Assembly: GCA_025210515.1 (NCBI GenBank)
Contig: JAOARM010000040.1
Coordinates: forward strand, 62,001 to 126,000
Reading direction: 5' to 3'
DNA from: Vallitalea sp.
Lineage (GTDB): Bacteria; Bacillota; Clostridia; Lachnospirales; Vallitaleaceae
DNA length: 64,000 nucleotides
The stretch's first letter is position 1, and each line of letters begins with the position of its first letter. Below, one piece after another: positions 36,342 to 45,632 of this stretch. A model generated the notes under the pieces. The model did no database searches and was not told where the DNA came from. It saw only the letters and a program-made list of their open reading frames with translations. Made by a program: the position numbers and the translations under genes.

Positions 36342-37301
36342 ATGAAGATAGTTATATTAGATTCTAACACGCTAGGTAATGACCTTGATTTAGGAGTTTT
36401 TAATGAATTAGGTGAAGTAGAAGTGTATGGTTTTACTGCTAAGGAACAAGTTATTGACAGAATAAAAGACGTTGATGTAATAATAACTAATAAAGTAGTT
36501 CTTAACGAGAGTAATTTACAATACGCAGCAAATTTAAAATTAATCTGTTTAACTGCTACTGGAACTAATAATGTTGATAAAAATTATACTAATTCAAGTA
36601 ATATAGTTGTTTCTAATGTAGTAGGTTATTCTACTGATAGTGTAGCACAACATACTTTTGCAATATTGTTTTATCTATATGAAAAATTATCATATTATGA
36701 TAAATATGTTAAATCAGGAGAATACGTTAACGATGAGATTTTTACACATTTTGATAGAAAGTTCAATGAATTAGTTGGTAAGACTTGGGGGATTGTAGGA
36801 CTTGGAAATATAGGTAAAAAAGTTGCATCAATTGCAAAAGCTTTTGGATGTAATATTATATACTATTCTACATCAGGGAAAAATAATAATGCTGAATACG
36901 AAAGAGTAGATATAGATACATTACTAAGTTCCTCAGATATAATATCTATACATGCACCACTTAATAAAGATACAGATAATCTATTTACTTATGATATAAT
37001 TAAGAAAATGAAAAAATCAGCTGTTCTTCTTAATCTAGGAAGAGGAAAAATCATTAATGAAGAAGACCTTACTAAAGCTCTTGAAGAAGATATAATAGCC
37101 GGAGCAGGGCTTGACGTTCTTGAATATGAACCAATAAATGAGGATAATCCATTATTAAAAATACAAGACAGTACAAAACTCCTTGTAACACCTCATATAG
37201 CATGGGCAAGTATTGAAGCTAGAAATAGAGTAGTAAGGGAAGTGAAAGAGAATATTATTTCTTTTCAAGAAGGTTCTCCTAGAAATGTGGTAGTTAAATA
37301 A
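36342..37301 (+). CDS. D-2-hydroxyacid dehydrogenase family protein
   Basis: 319 residues. Catalytic substrate domain split around an NAD domain with GIVGLGNIGKKVASIAKAFG; then LLNLGRGKIINEEDL (Arg-containing active-site region), the acid GLDVLEYEP and the histidine in TPHIAWAS. Family members reduce 2-keto acids such as hydroxypyruvate or glyoxylate. The exact substrate cannot be told. SD agaggggg. Ends at a strong bidirectional terminator. Confidence 0.92.
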   Translation: MKIVILDSNTLGNDLDLGVFNELGEVEVYGFTAKEQVIDRIKDVDVIITNKVVLNESNLQYAANLKLICLTATGTNNVDKNYTNSSNIVVSNVVGYSTDSVAQHTFAILFYLYEKLSYYDKYVKSGEYVNDEIFTHFDRKFNELVGKTWGIVGLGNIGKKVASIAKAFGCNIIYYSTSGKNNNAEYERVDIDTLLSSSDIISIHAPLNKDTDNLFTYDIIKKMKKSAVLLNLGRGKIINEEDLTKALEEDIIAGAGLDVLEYEPINEDNPLLKIQDSTKLLVTPHIAWASIEARNRVVREVKENIISFQEGSPRNVVVK

Positions 37302-37320
37302 AAAACTGTATTGATAGTGA

Positions 37321-37354
37321 TTCATACCCTTAACAGTATGTTTAAGGGTATGAA
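37321..37354. terminator. Bidirectional terminator
   Basis: Perfect 13-bp stem ttcatacccttaa/ttaagggtatgaa with an 8-nt loop between convergent genes. Confidence 0.85.
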
Positions 37355-37361
37355 TTATATG

Positions 37362-38639
37362 TTAATAATCAATCTTACTAAGTACGTTATCTAGACAGTC
37401 AATGACGTTATCAATGTCTCCTTGTGTAATAACTAAAGGTGGTTGAAAAGCTAATACATTTCTATTAATACCATTTTTGCCTAAAATAATACCATTGTCT
37501 TTTAACAGTTCAAGAATTATATCTGTTTCTTCTGATGCAGGTGAATTATCTTTTGTAAGTAGTTCAGCACCCATCATTAAGCCGATTCCTCTTATATCAT
37601 GAATTATTGGATACTTTTCTTTTAAGTTATTAAGCCCAGCTTTTAATGATTTACCAAGTTCATTGGCTCTAAGTGATAAATTATTTTTTTCTATATAGTT
37701 AATTACTGCAAGAGCTGTTTCGCATGCTACTGGATTGCCTCCGAGAGTAGATGCAGAAGGCTTATTAAATGAAGCAGCTATTGTATCATTAGTGCAAAAT
37801 GCTGCAATAGGAATTCCGTTTCCTAGAGCTTTTGCCACTGTCATTATATCTGGAACTACGTTATAGTGCTCAATAGCAAACATTTTTCCAGTTCTTGCAA
37901 ATCCTGTCTGAACTTCATCTACAATCATAAGTACATTATGTTTGGTAAGTAATTTCTTTACTTCTTCAAAATACCAATCAGGAGGTGTAATTATTCCTCC
38001 ATTACCTTGAATAGGCTCTACAATAAATGCTGCAATATCTTTTGCTTTTTGTTTAAGTAACTTCTTTAGTGCCTTAATTGAAAGTTTAGCTGCCTTTTCT
38101 AGTGTATGTTCATGTGAGTGAACGTTAGGTATGAAATGGAAGCTATCACTAATATAAGGATCGACACGCCACATATCAATGCCAGTCCCACTCATTGTCA
38201 AATGAGTTCTTCCGTGTAAACCTCCTTCAAGAGCAATAAACTCTTTCTTCCCAGTATACAATCTAGCAAGTAGTAGAGCTCCTTCATTAGCTTCTGAGCC
38301 AGAACAACAGAAAAATGAATGATTAAGATTGCCTGGTAATATGGTAGACATTTTTTCTGCTAATTCAACCATTGGTTGAGTCAAGTAAATAGTCGTAGTA
38401 TGTTGTAGTTGTTTAAGTTGATTAATAGTTGCATCTACTATAACAGGATTACAATGTCCGCAATTAACTACTGATACTCCAGCAAAGAAATCAATATATT
38501 TCTTGCCAGTATTATCATATAAGTACTGCATTTCACCACGAACTAATTGTGGCGGGTTTTTATAAAAATGATGAGAACATGGAAAGAGGTACTGTTTCTT
38601 TTTATTAATAATTTCATCAGAACCTATAAAGTCTTTCAT
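37362..38639 (-). CDS. Class-III PLP aminotransferase
   Basis: 425 residues, full length. Class-III features: FFAGVSVVNCGHCNP, CSGSEANEGALLLAR (phosphate binding), VDEVQTGFARTGKMFA (Asp that holds the PLP ring), VAKALGNGIP with the Schiff-base Lys, and ASTLGGNPVACE. The closest group by feel is the AGXT2/omega-amino-acid type rather than ornithine enzymes, but the donor is not determinable. SD aaaggagg; 16 bp downstream of the U32 gene, so co-transcribed. Confidence 0.88.
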   Translation of the reverse strand: MKDFIGSDEIINKKKQYLFPCSHHFYKNPPQLVRGEMQYLYDNTGKKYIDFFAGVSVVNCGHCNPVIVDATINQLKQLQHTTTIYLTQPMVELAEKMSTILPGNLNHSFFCCSGSEANEGALLLARLYTGKKEFIALEGGLHGRTHLTMSGTGIDMWRVDPYISDSFHFIPNVHSHEHTLEKAAKLSIKALKKLLKQKAKDIAAFIVEPIQGNGGIITPPDWYFEEVKKLLTKHNVLMIVDEVQTGFARTGKMFAIEHYNVVPDIMTVAKALGNGIPIAAFCTNDTIAASFNKPSASTLGGNPVACETALAVINYIEKNNLSLRANELGKSLKAGLNNLKEKYPIIHDIRGIGLMMGAELLTKDNSPASEETDIILELLKDNGIILGKNGINRNVLAFQPPLVITQGDIDNVIDCLDNVLSKIDY

Positions 38640-38655
38640 TATAACTACGCCTCCT

Positions 38656-40587
38656 TTAAACCTGTGAAATATAATTTAGAGCTCCTAAAGTGTGACCTTT
38701 AGAAAAACGCTTAATATTAGTATTTATTTCATTGGTATTTATTACTTCTTTGTAAGTATCAATAAGATAACTCAATTGATCATTAGTATAATTTTGAGCT
38801 TCTATTCTATAGCTATTTATAGGAAGCTTATTTAAAGTAGGAATAAGATTATATAAACATAGTTCTTTGCTTGAAAGTACGTGACATTTTCCATGAATAT
38901 CTTTATGAACAGGATACTCACTATTAGGGGTTACTAATGTCATAATAGAGTTATCTATAAATTGATTATCTGATAAAGCTACTTCATCATTAGCTTCTAT
39001 ATTGTCATATAAGTCATGTTCTAGATACATAACACATATAGAGCCTTGTACTAATAGTTCTGATTTAATAGATGACTTACTAATTGTGTGTATCAGATCA
39101 CTAATAGGTGTTTCAATTGATGTTGTAAACTTATCAAGACCTATACGTTTATAGAAATTAGTAGACATATAATTATATATATTTAATGTATAATCTCCTA
39201 TTAAATCTATATCATACTTTTCAAAAGCAGATATTGCACCAATATTAGTAACTAAAAGACCATCTAATAAATGAGCATTTTTATCAAGAAAATGTGTATA
39301 ATTAATAAAGTCAAGTTGAGACATCATCTTAGGTAATCCAACAATGATTTTGCTATTCTTTTTGTTGGATGCAATATTCTTAATGTCTTCTGTAGTAAAA
39401 GGTTTATTAGGTGTATAAACATCTCCAGATAAGTAAATATTATTAACGCCTTTTGAAATAGCAATATTTGCTTGTTCTATATTATTAACTTTTACACTCA
39501 GCTCTTTTTTATTAGTAGTTATTGTACTTGGAGTAATATTATTATTAATATAATCTATAATTTCATTCAACTTATTTTGATTGATTTCTTTTTCTTCAGT
39601 TGGCGTACTAAACATTTTACCAGTACTATAGAATTTACCAGTTCCTTCGTATCTAGTATTAATATTAGATAGTCCCGGTTTTCCAAATGCATATCCAGTT
39701 GATAAGTCTCTTTTTCTAGTGTCATATATTTTCTTATAATCCTTATTTCTATTATAGCCAATTGGGTCTTTAATATAACGGTCTAAAGCATCACCATAAT
39801 AATTAATTAGATTTACTATAAATTCTTTATCTCGCATTCTACCTTCTATTTTAAATGAATCTATACCAGCTTCTATCATTTCTGGTAAATAATTATACAT
39901 ACATAAATCTTTTACAGCCATTGGAAATTGCGTATTATATAATTTGCCGTCTTTTTTTATTTTATAGTCCCAACGACATGGTTTAAGACATCGACCTCTA
40001 TTGCTACTCATGCCAAAAAGAAAACCACTATAATGACATTGTGAACCGTGGGCAACACACATATCTCCATGAGTAAAATATTCTATCTCCATATTTGTCT
40101 GTGTTTTTATATATTTTATTTGGTCTAATGACATTTCTCTTGAAAGTACTACTCTAGAAATACCAAGCTTCTCAAGATGATTTATCATAGGAATATTATG
40201 AACATTCATCATAACAGAAGAATGTAAATTAATATCAAGAGATAGATTATTAACTAATTCTAGTATGGCAGTATCTTGAATAATCATTGCATCTGGTTTA
40301 ACTTCATTTAGAAATAATAAATATTCTTTCGCCATATTTATATCATCGTTATTAAAAAGATTATTAACAGTTATATATACTTTTTTATTCAAAGAATGTG
40401 CTATATTAATTGCTTCTTTTATTTCATCATTAGAAAAGTTATAACCTTTTCTAATCATTCGCATATTAAGTATCTGACCACCAAAATATACTGCATCACA
40501 ATTAGCATGAATAATACTGTTAAAAATATCAAAAGTCCCAGCAGGGGCTAATAATTCAATTTCTTTATTATTAAAATATTTACTCAT
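38656..40587 (-). CDS. U32 family peptidase-like protein
   Basis: 643 residues. Begins NKEIELLAPAGTFDIFNSII and DAVYFGGQ, the U32 TIM-barrel start; the signature region has EYFTHGDMCVAHGSQCHYSG then SSNRGRCLKPCRW, four cysteines likely to hold an iron-sulfur cluster, and DSFKIEGRMRDKEFI. The C-terminal half is the extra barrel/capping region found in longer members. Several U32 proteins (RlhA, TrhP, UbiU/V) are RNA or ubiquinone hydroxylation factors, so tRNA/rRNA modification is likelier than proteolysis. Confidence 0.9.
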   Translation of the reverse strand: MSKYFNNKEIELLAPAGTFDIFNSIIHANCDAVYFGGQILNMRMIRKGYNFSNDEIKEAINIAHSLNKKVYITVNNLFNNDDINMAKEYLLFLNEVKPDAMIIQDTAILELVNNLSLDINLHSSVMMNVHNIPMINHLEKLGISRVVLSREMSLDQIKYIKTQTNMEIEYFTHGDMCVAHGSQCHYSGFLFGMSSNRGRCLKPCRWDYKIKKDGKLYNTQFPMAVKDLCMYNYLPEMIEAGIDSFKIEGRMRDKEFIVNLINYYGDALDRYIKDPIGYNRNKDYKKIYDTRKRDLSTGYAFGKPGLSNINTRYEGTGKFYSTGKMFSTPTEEKEINQNKLNEIIDYINNNITPSTITTNKKELSVKVNNIEQANIAISKGVNNIYLSGDVYTPNKPFTTEDIKNIASNKKNSKIIVGLPKMMSQLDFINYTHFLDKNAHLLDGLLVTNIGAISAFEKYDIDLIGDYTLNIYNYMSTNFYKRIGLDKFTTSIETPISDLIHTISKSSIKSELLVQGSICVMYLEHDLYDNIEANDEVALSDNQFIDNSIMTLVTPNSEYPVHKDIHGKCHVLSSKELCLYNLIPTLNKLPINSYRIEAQNYTNDQLSYLIDTYKEVINTNEINTNIKRFSKGHTLGALNYISQV

Positions 40588-40717
40588 AATTCACCTCGGA
40601 TTTTAATTGAAATATAATTAATATTAACAGTATGTGCATTGTATTTCAATTCAATTTGTATATTTGTTCATTATGATTAGTGTAATTTAATAAGTAACAT
40701 GTATAAGTTAGCTTTGC

Positions 40718-41515
40718 TTAGGTTGTTAGAGAGATAATGTTAGAAGATAATTTAATATTTTCATATATTTGTTTATATTGAGCGCCAGTAGTTAGCTCAG
40801 AAATAAAATTTTTCGTATAATTTTTAGTTGATATATTATTTTCTATTACAAAGTCTACAGCTTTATTATAAGCAATTGCAGCTTCTATTTCTGTTGCATA
40901 TGTGCCTATCTTGTTGTAGCCATTAATATGTATCTTAGATATAAATGTTTCTATATTATTATTATAAGATTTTTCAACACCATAGTATTTATTTAGAATA
41001 ACAATATTATGATATCGTAGATTATAATTATCTCCGTCTTTATAATAATAATCCTTTCCGTTAACTGCGTGATTTTTAATTCCGTATCTAGTTAGAATAT
41101 TAATTTGCATTCCATAGTCGTTAACGAACATATAACCATTTTTTTTGAATATTTTGTGGTTAGAGTAGTAGAACAAGTCATCTACATCAAATTTTAATTC
41201 TATATCAAAACTAAGAAAGTATGAAAAATAATATTTGTGAAGATAAATTGGATTTTTAATATAATGACCACTATCTCTATAATTAATTAATACAACCCAT
41301 TTTTCAAAAGAGATATTACTTTGGTTTGTATAATTACCAATAGTGAAAGTTCTATCATATAAAATTTTGTTAGCTTCAATATACGCATGATGAGCTTGGG
41401 TCTCAGTATTATAGCTACCTAGACTAATGTGTTTAGAAAGATAAGTTATTGATGCTCTATAATAAATAGTACCGTTTTTTTTAGTTGTTTTGTATGTTCC
41501 TTGTAAGTTAGTCAC
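40718..41515 (-). CDS. AP2-like/HNH-derived DNA-binding protein
   Basis: 265 residues from GTG. Residues 5-50 have AP2/ERF-like strands and helix (TIYYRASITYLSKHISLGSY then TETQAHHAYIEANKIL). A second AP2-like unit lies at about 190-225 (KIGTYATEIEAAIAYNKAVD). Between them a stretch (NHAVNGKDYYYKDGDNYNLR) resembles the core of HNH homing nucleases of the NLR-type, but the HNH histidines are not convincingly kept. Weak SD (aaagga, 12 nt away). Likely DNA-binding; nuclease activity doubtful. Confidence 0.6.
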   Translation of the reverse strand: MTNLQGTYKTTKKNGTIYYRASITYLSKHISLGSYNTETQAHHAYIEANKILYDRTFTIGNYTNQSNISFEKWVVLINYRDSGHYIKNPIYLHKYYFSYFLSFDIELKFDVDDLFYYSNHKIFKKNGYMFVNDYGMQINILTRYGIKNHAVNGKDYYYKDGDNYNLRYHNIVILNKYYGVEKSYNNNIETFISKIHINGYNKIGTYATEIEAAIAYNKAVDFVIENNISTKNYTKNFISELTTGAQYKQIYENIKLSSNIISLTT

Positions 41516-42042
41516 TATTAATGCAATCCTTTCAAATATACAGAGGAAATTAATTTGATTATAGTGTATAATCAGAATAAAAAATGTTAATAATAAAGAT
41601 TATAAGATATTATCAGCCAAAATAAGAATATCACTTATAATTTATCAATAAAACATATATCGGATTATATTAATTTTTATATTAGTTTTAGTTAAGGGGT
41701 ATATCTGGAAAAATATACATATAATTACTAACAAATTCTATTATGGTGTTTTCAACAAAAAAAACATTATGACAGTCAAATGTACTAAAAATTAATAAGA
41801 AAAATCAATGGATAATTAAAAAATGCACTAAAATTAAAACTGATAATTCTGAAAAATTAAAATAACAACCAAAAGACTTTTATATTAGTTGACAGAATAT
41901 GTAAGTTTTACTATAATCGCTATGACAAGAAAAATGTTAAAGAATTATTGCCTTGTCAAAAAAATGCAATTTCATATATATTTACAATTAGTGATTTTAC
42001 ATTATTATGAAATTGTTTACAGTTAAAAGAGGAGAAAAAAAT
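41516..42042 (+). other. 527-bp gap before the SleB-like gene
   Basis: No gene recognised. The first half is featureless A/T. The second half contains the hydrolase promoter (41889-41917) and a leader of about 120 nt with two inverted repeats: gacaag/cttgtc (about 41923 and 41952) and caatttcat/atgaaattg (about 41969 and 42007). Confidence 0.5.
41889..41917 (+). promoter_or_regulatory. Consensus promoter of the SleB-like gene
   Basis: TTGACA (41889-41894), exactly 17 nt, TATAAT (41912-41917). Predicted start near 41924. Confidence 0.85.
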
Positions 42043-42840
42043 ATGTTTAAATTAAAGAATCTTCTACAAGACATATTTTCTTCAATTAAGCATGTACCAA
42101 AGAAAGCGTATACTAATGGATTAATAGTTATTACAGGATGTATTGTATTAGCTGTTCTTTACATTGGCGTAAACGGATTTTTTGGATCTAGACCAAGTGC
42201 AGTATGTGCTTTAGAAGATAATCAAGAAGAAGAAGCAATTGCTTCTGAGAATAGGTCTTTAGAAGATGAAGAAATTATGACACAATTAGACTTAGAAATA
42301 GCACAATATAAACAATATAGTGCACAATATGAGAAAGATGATATAGTAGTGGCAAGAATGGCTGCTCCTATGAAAGAACCAGAGAATAGTAGTAATGAAA
42401 GAGAACTTCATACGGCAAGTTTTAAGGCAAAAGAGCCAGATAGTAAATTAGTAAGTATTTCAGCTAAAGATTACGAAGCTATTACTAGAATAGTAGAAGC
42501 TGAAGCTACAAATGAAGATTTAATTGGAAAAATTTTAATAGCTAATGTTGTATTGAATAGAGTAAAAAGTTCAAACTTTCCAAATAATATTTATGATGTA
42601 GTACATCAAAAGATTAATGGTAAAGCACAATTTTCACCTATTGATGATGGAAGATATTATAAATTAAAAGTTACTAATTCAACAAAAAAAGCTGTTGAAA
42701 GTGCTTTTCAAGGTGAAGATTACTCCCAAGGTTCACTGTTTTTTGTAGCAAGATCTCTTGCATCATCAAAAGCGGTTAGCTGGTTTGACAATAACTTGAC
42801 AAAAGTATTAAAACACGGAGTACACGAATTTTTTAAATAG
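42043..42840 (+). CDS. SleB-type cell wall hydrolase
   Basis: 265 residues from ATG 42043 (SD agaggag at 42029-42035; the upstream ATG at 42007 has none). One N-terminal transmembrane helix (about 25-45) anchors it; residues 55-145 are an acidic linker; the Hydrolase_2 lytic domain starts at KDYEAITRIVEAEATNEDLI with the catalytic Glu. SleB-family enzymes cut spore-cortex or wall peptidoglycan. The vegetative consensus promoter suggests use in growing cells rather than only in germination. Confidence 0.88.
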   Translation: MFKLKNLLQDIFSSIKHVPKKAYTNGLIVITGCIVLAVLYIGVNGFFGSRPSAVCALEDNQEEEAIASENRSLEDEEIMTQLDLEIAQYKQYSAQYEKDDIVVARMAAPMKEPENSSNERELHTASFKAKEPDSKLVSISAKDYEAITRIVEAEATNEDLIGKILIANVVLNRVKSSNFPNNIYDVVHQKINGKAQFSPIDDGRYYKLKVTNSTKKAVESAFQGEDYSQGSLFFVARSLASSKAVSWFDNNLTKVLKHGVHEFFK

Positions 42841-42861
42841 AAAATACATTTATATATATAT

Positions 42862-42889
42862 GCAATCACAGTATGTGGTTGCTTTTCTT
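42862..42889 (+). terminator. Terminator after the SleB-like gene
   Basis: gcaatcaca (42862-42870) with tgtggttgc (42874-42882), followed by ttttctta. Confidence 0.78.
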
Positions 42890-42913
42890 ATTAGTAATTT
42901 ATTTTATTCGCTA

Positions 42914-42942
42914 TTGTGATAAAGTGTATAGTGTGATATAAT
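42914..42942 (+). promoter_or_regulatory. Promoter of thrC
   Basis: TTGTGA (42914-42919), 17-nt spacer ending in an extended TG, TATAAT (42937-42942). Confidence 0.75.
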
Positions 42943-42974
42943 CTTGTAAAAAAAGATGTAAAGGAATGAGTTGG

Positions 42975-44465
42975 ATGAGTGTTTTATATAAAAGTACACG
43001 TGGTGGTGAAAGTAAAATTCCAGCATCTATGGCAATTATAAAAGGTTTAGCTTGTGATGGAGGATTATTTGTACCAAATGAAATTCCTAAGATAGATAAA
43101 AGTCTTAAGGATTTAGCTAAATTAGATTATAAACATTTAGCATATGAAATAATGAAATTATATTTCACTGATTTTACAGAAGAAGAGTTAACTTATTGTA
43201 TTAATAGTGCATATGATGAGAAGTTTGATACTAAAGAGATTGCACCTGTAGTTAAAAAAGATGGTGCGTACTATTTAGAGTTATTTCATGGTTCAACAAT
43301 AGCATTCAAAGATATGGCATTATCAATACTACCATATTTAATGACTACTTCTGCTAAGAAACAAAATATTGATAATGAAATAGTTATTCTAACAGCTACA
43401 TCTGGTGATACAGGAAAAGCTGCTTTAGCTGGATTTTCTGATGTAGATGGCATAAAAATTATTGTGTTTTATCCAAAAGATGGTGTAAGCCCTATTCAGA
43501 AGCATCAAATGGTTACACAAAAAGGTGATAATACATATGTTGTTGGAATAGAGGGTAATTTTGACGATGCACAAAATGGTGTAAAAGATATATTTAATAA
43601 TACAGAATTTGGTAAGAAGATGGCTAATAATGGATATCAGTTTTCATCTGCTAATTCAATTAATATAGGAAGATTAATACCACAGGTTGTATATTATTTC
43701 TATGCATATTGTAACATGTATAATAGTGGAGATATTGATTTAGGTGAGAAGATTAATGTAGTTGTTCCAACTGGTAATTTCGGTAATATATTAGCAGCAT
43801 ATTACGCTAAAAATATGGGGCTTCCTATAAATAAACTAATATGTGCTTCCAACGATAATAAAGTTTTATACGATTTTATTAATACTGGTATATACAATAA
43901 GAAAAGAGAGTTTGTATTAACTATTTCTCCTTCTATGGATATATTAATATCAAGCAACTTAGAAAGATTGTTATATAATATAGCCAATAACGATGAAAAT
44001 GTTATTAGTGAGCTAATGGGTTCTCTTGTAACAGAAGGAGAATATGAAATAACAGATAATATGAAAAAAGGACTTGAAGATTTTTATGGTAATTACGCTT
44101 CTATGGATGAAACTTGTGTAGCTATCAAAGAGGTGTATGATAATTCAGATTATCTTATTGATTCTCATACAGCTGTAGGTAGTGCTGTATATAAGAAATA
44201 CAAGAATGATACTAATGATGAAGCCAAAACTATTATTGCTTCAACGGCAAGTCCATATAAATTCACGAGAAGTGTTATGAAAGCTATTGATAAAAGCTAT
44301 GATAATTATTCTGATTTTGATTTAATAAATAAAATGTATGAATTAACTAAAGTAGAGATTCCAAATGCAATAAAAGAGATTCTAGAAGCTAAAGTAAGAC
44401 ATACTAGAACTTGTCATAAAGATAAGATGAAAGAAACAGTGGAGAATATATTACAAATAAGCTAG
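42975..44465 (+). CDS. thrC: Threonine synthase
   Basis: 496 residues from ATG 42975, chosen because SD aaagga (42960-42965) gives better spacing than to ATG 42966 and because family members begin LYKSTRGG. The PLP lysine motif ELFHGSTIAFKDMALS and LTATSGDTGKAAL (phosphate loop) are intact. It converts O-phosphohomoserine to threonine. Fungal/bacterial long form (about 500 residues). Own promoter and terminator; no other thr genes adjacent. Confidence 0.95.
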   Translation: MSVLYKSTRGGESKIPASMAIIKGLACDGGLFVPNEIPKIDKSLKDLAKLDYKHLAYEIMKLYFTDFTEEELTYCINSAYDEKFDTKEIAPVVKKDGAYYLELFHGSTIAFKDMALSILPYLMTTSAKKQNIDNEIVILTATSGDTGKAALAGFSDVDGIKIIVFYPKDGVSPIQKHQMVTQKGDNTYVVGIEGNFDDAQNGVKDIFNNTEFGKKMANNGYQFSSANSINIGRLIPQVVYYFYAYCNMYNSGDIDLGEKINVVVPTGNFGNILAAYYAKNMGLPINKLICASNDNKVLYDFINTGIYNKKREFVLTISPSMDILISSNLERLLYNIANNDENVISELMGSLVTEGEYEITDNMKKGLEDFYGNYASMDETCVAIKEVYDNSDYLIDSHTAVGSAVYKKYKNDTNDEAKTIIASTASPYKFTRSVMKAIDKSYDNYSDFDLINKMYELTKVEIPNAIKEILEAKVRHTRTCHKDKMKETVENILQIS

Positions 44466-44490
44466 CATTTATGCTAGCTTATTGTTTTGT
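44456..44490 (+). terminator. Terminator overlapping the thrC stop
   Basis: aataagctagcat (44456-44468)/atgctagcttatt (44471-44483), followed by gttttgtt. The 5' arm includes the stop codon. Confidence 0.85.
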
Positions 44491-44532
44491 TAGTATAGAA
44501 TACAAAATGTATCAAAACTTCCAAATAGATTA

Positions 44533-45486
44533 TTATTTATGGTACTGCGCTGGATTAACATGAACAATAACATCTTCTATATGATCAAATTCCATTAAGA
44601 TTTTTTTTATTCTCGCTGAAACTGAGTGACCTTCATAAACTGTCATATTAGCATCAACGGATACCTTCACAATAAGAACAAAGCTAAGCCCAATTGGTTT
44701 TGAATTAATACTATCAAGATGATCTACACCTCGTATACTTAGAATATCTTTTTCCATTTCTTTTTTTAATTTTATATCTATATTAGTATCCATAAGAACT
44801 GAATAAGATTGATTGAAAATTGAAATCCCAGTGTAAGCTATCCAAAAAGCTATTAATATTCCTACGATACCATCAATAAAGTATATATTATAATATCCTA
44901 GAATAACACTCAGTAGTGTTAAAGATGATAGAAGTATATCGTTTTTATGATCTTGAGCATTAGCTATAGCAAGTAAACTGTTATATTTTCTGCCTACTTT
45001 AATTGAATATATATATAAGCCTAGTTTAATTATTATAGACAAGATTGATATATATATTAACCAAGGAGAGTACTCAAAATGAAGTTTATTAATTAAGGAA
45101 TCTAAAGACATCCTACAAATTGAAAATGCAACAATAAACAAAGAAAAGCTAATAATCATAGAAAAAATATATTCTGCCTTACCATGACCGTAGGGATGGT
45201 CGTCATCTTGAGGAGTAGAAGAAATCTTATTACCAATAAATGTTATGGTTGAGGCAAATACGTCACCTGCACTATTAAGCCCATCTGCAATCATTGCTTG
45301 ACTTCTTGTTAAAAATCCTATTATTAGTTTTGAGACAAGTAATAATATATTACCTATAATACCAGATATAGCAACATATGCAACTTTTTTATGTTTTTCC
45401 AAATAATCACCCACAATTTTATTTAATGATATAGTAGTTACGCTTGCTTGTATATTATTCTTATTATATATTATTTTATTAAACAT
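44533..45486 (-). CDS. Cation diffusion facilitator transporter
   Basis: 317 residues. Six transmembrane helices with the CDF metal site: AMIADGLNSAGDVFAS in helix 2 and HPYGHGKAEYIFS after helix 3, then a helix-5 pair NAQDHKNDILLSS. The C-terminal cytosolic domain has the ferredoxin-like fold (HSVSARIKKILM… IEDVIVHVNP). It exports Zn2+ or a similar divalent ion. The start is unsure: no SD is visible; ATG 45486 was taken, with TTG 45492 as the longer option. Confidence 0.92.
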   Translation of the reverse strand: MFNKIIYNKNNIQASVTTISLNKIVGDYLEKHKKVAYVAISGIIGNILLLVSKLIIGFLTRSQAMIADGLNSAGDVFASTITFIGNKISSTPQDDDHPYGHGKAEYIFSMIISFSLFIVAFSICRMSLDSLINKLHFEYSPWLIYISILSIIIKLGLYIYSIKVGRKYNSLLAIANAQDHKNDILLSSLTLLSVILGYYNIYFIDGIVGILIAFWIAYTGISIFNQSYSVLMDTNIDIKLKKEMEKDILSIRGVDHLDSINSKPIGLSFVLIVKVSVDANMTVYEGHSVSARIKKILMEFDHIEDVIVHVNPAQYHK

Positions 45487-45632
45487 ATTCAAGTGAATTA
45501 ATATATGTTTTGATATATGGTTCTTTATAACTAATTAAATAATTTATGGAAAATATTTGCATATAAGACAATTTGTGATAATATATACTATATTGCTATT
45601 AATTATTATACTCAAGTAGGGGTGCAAAATTC

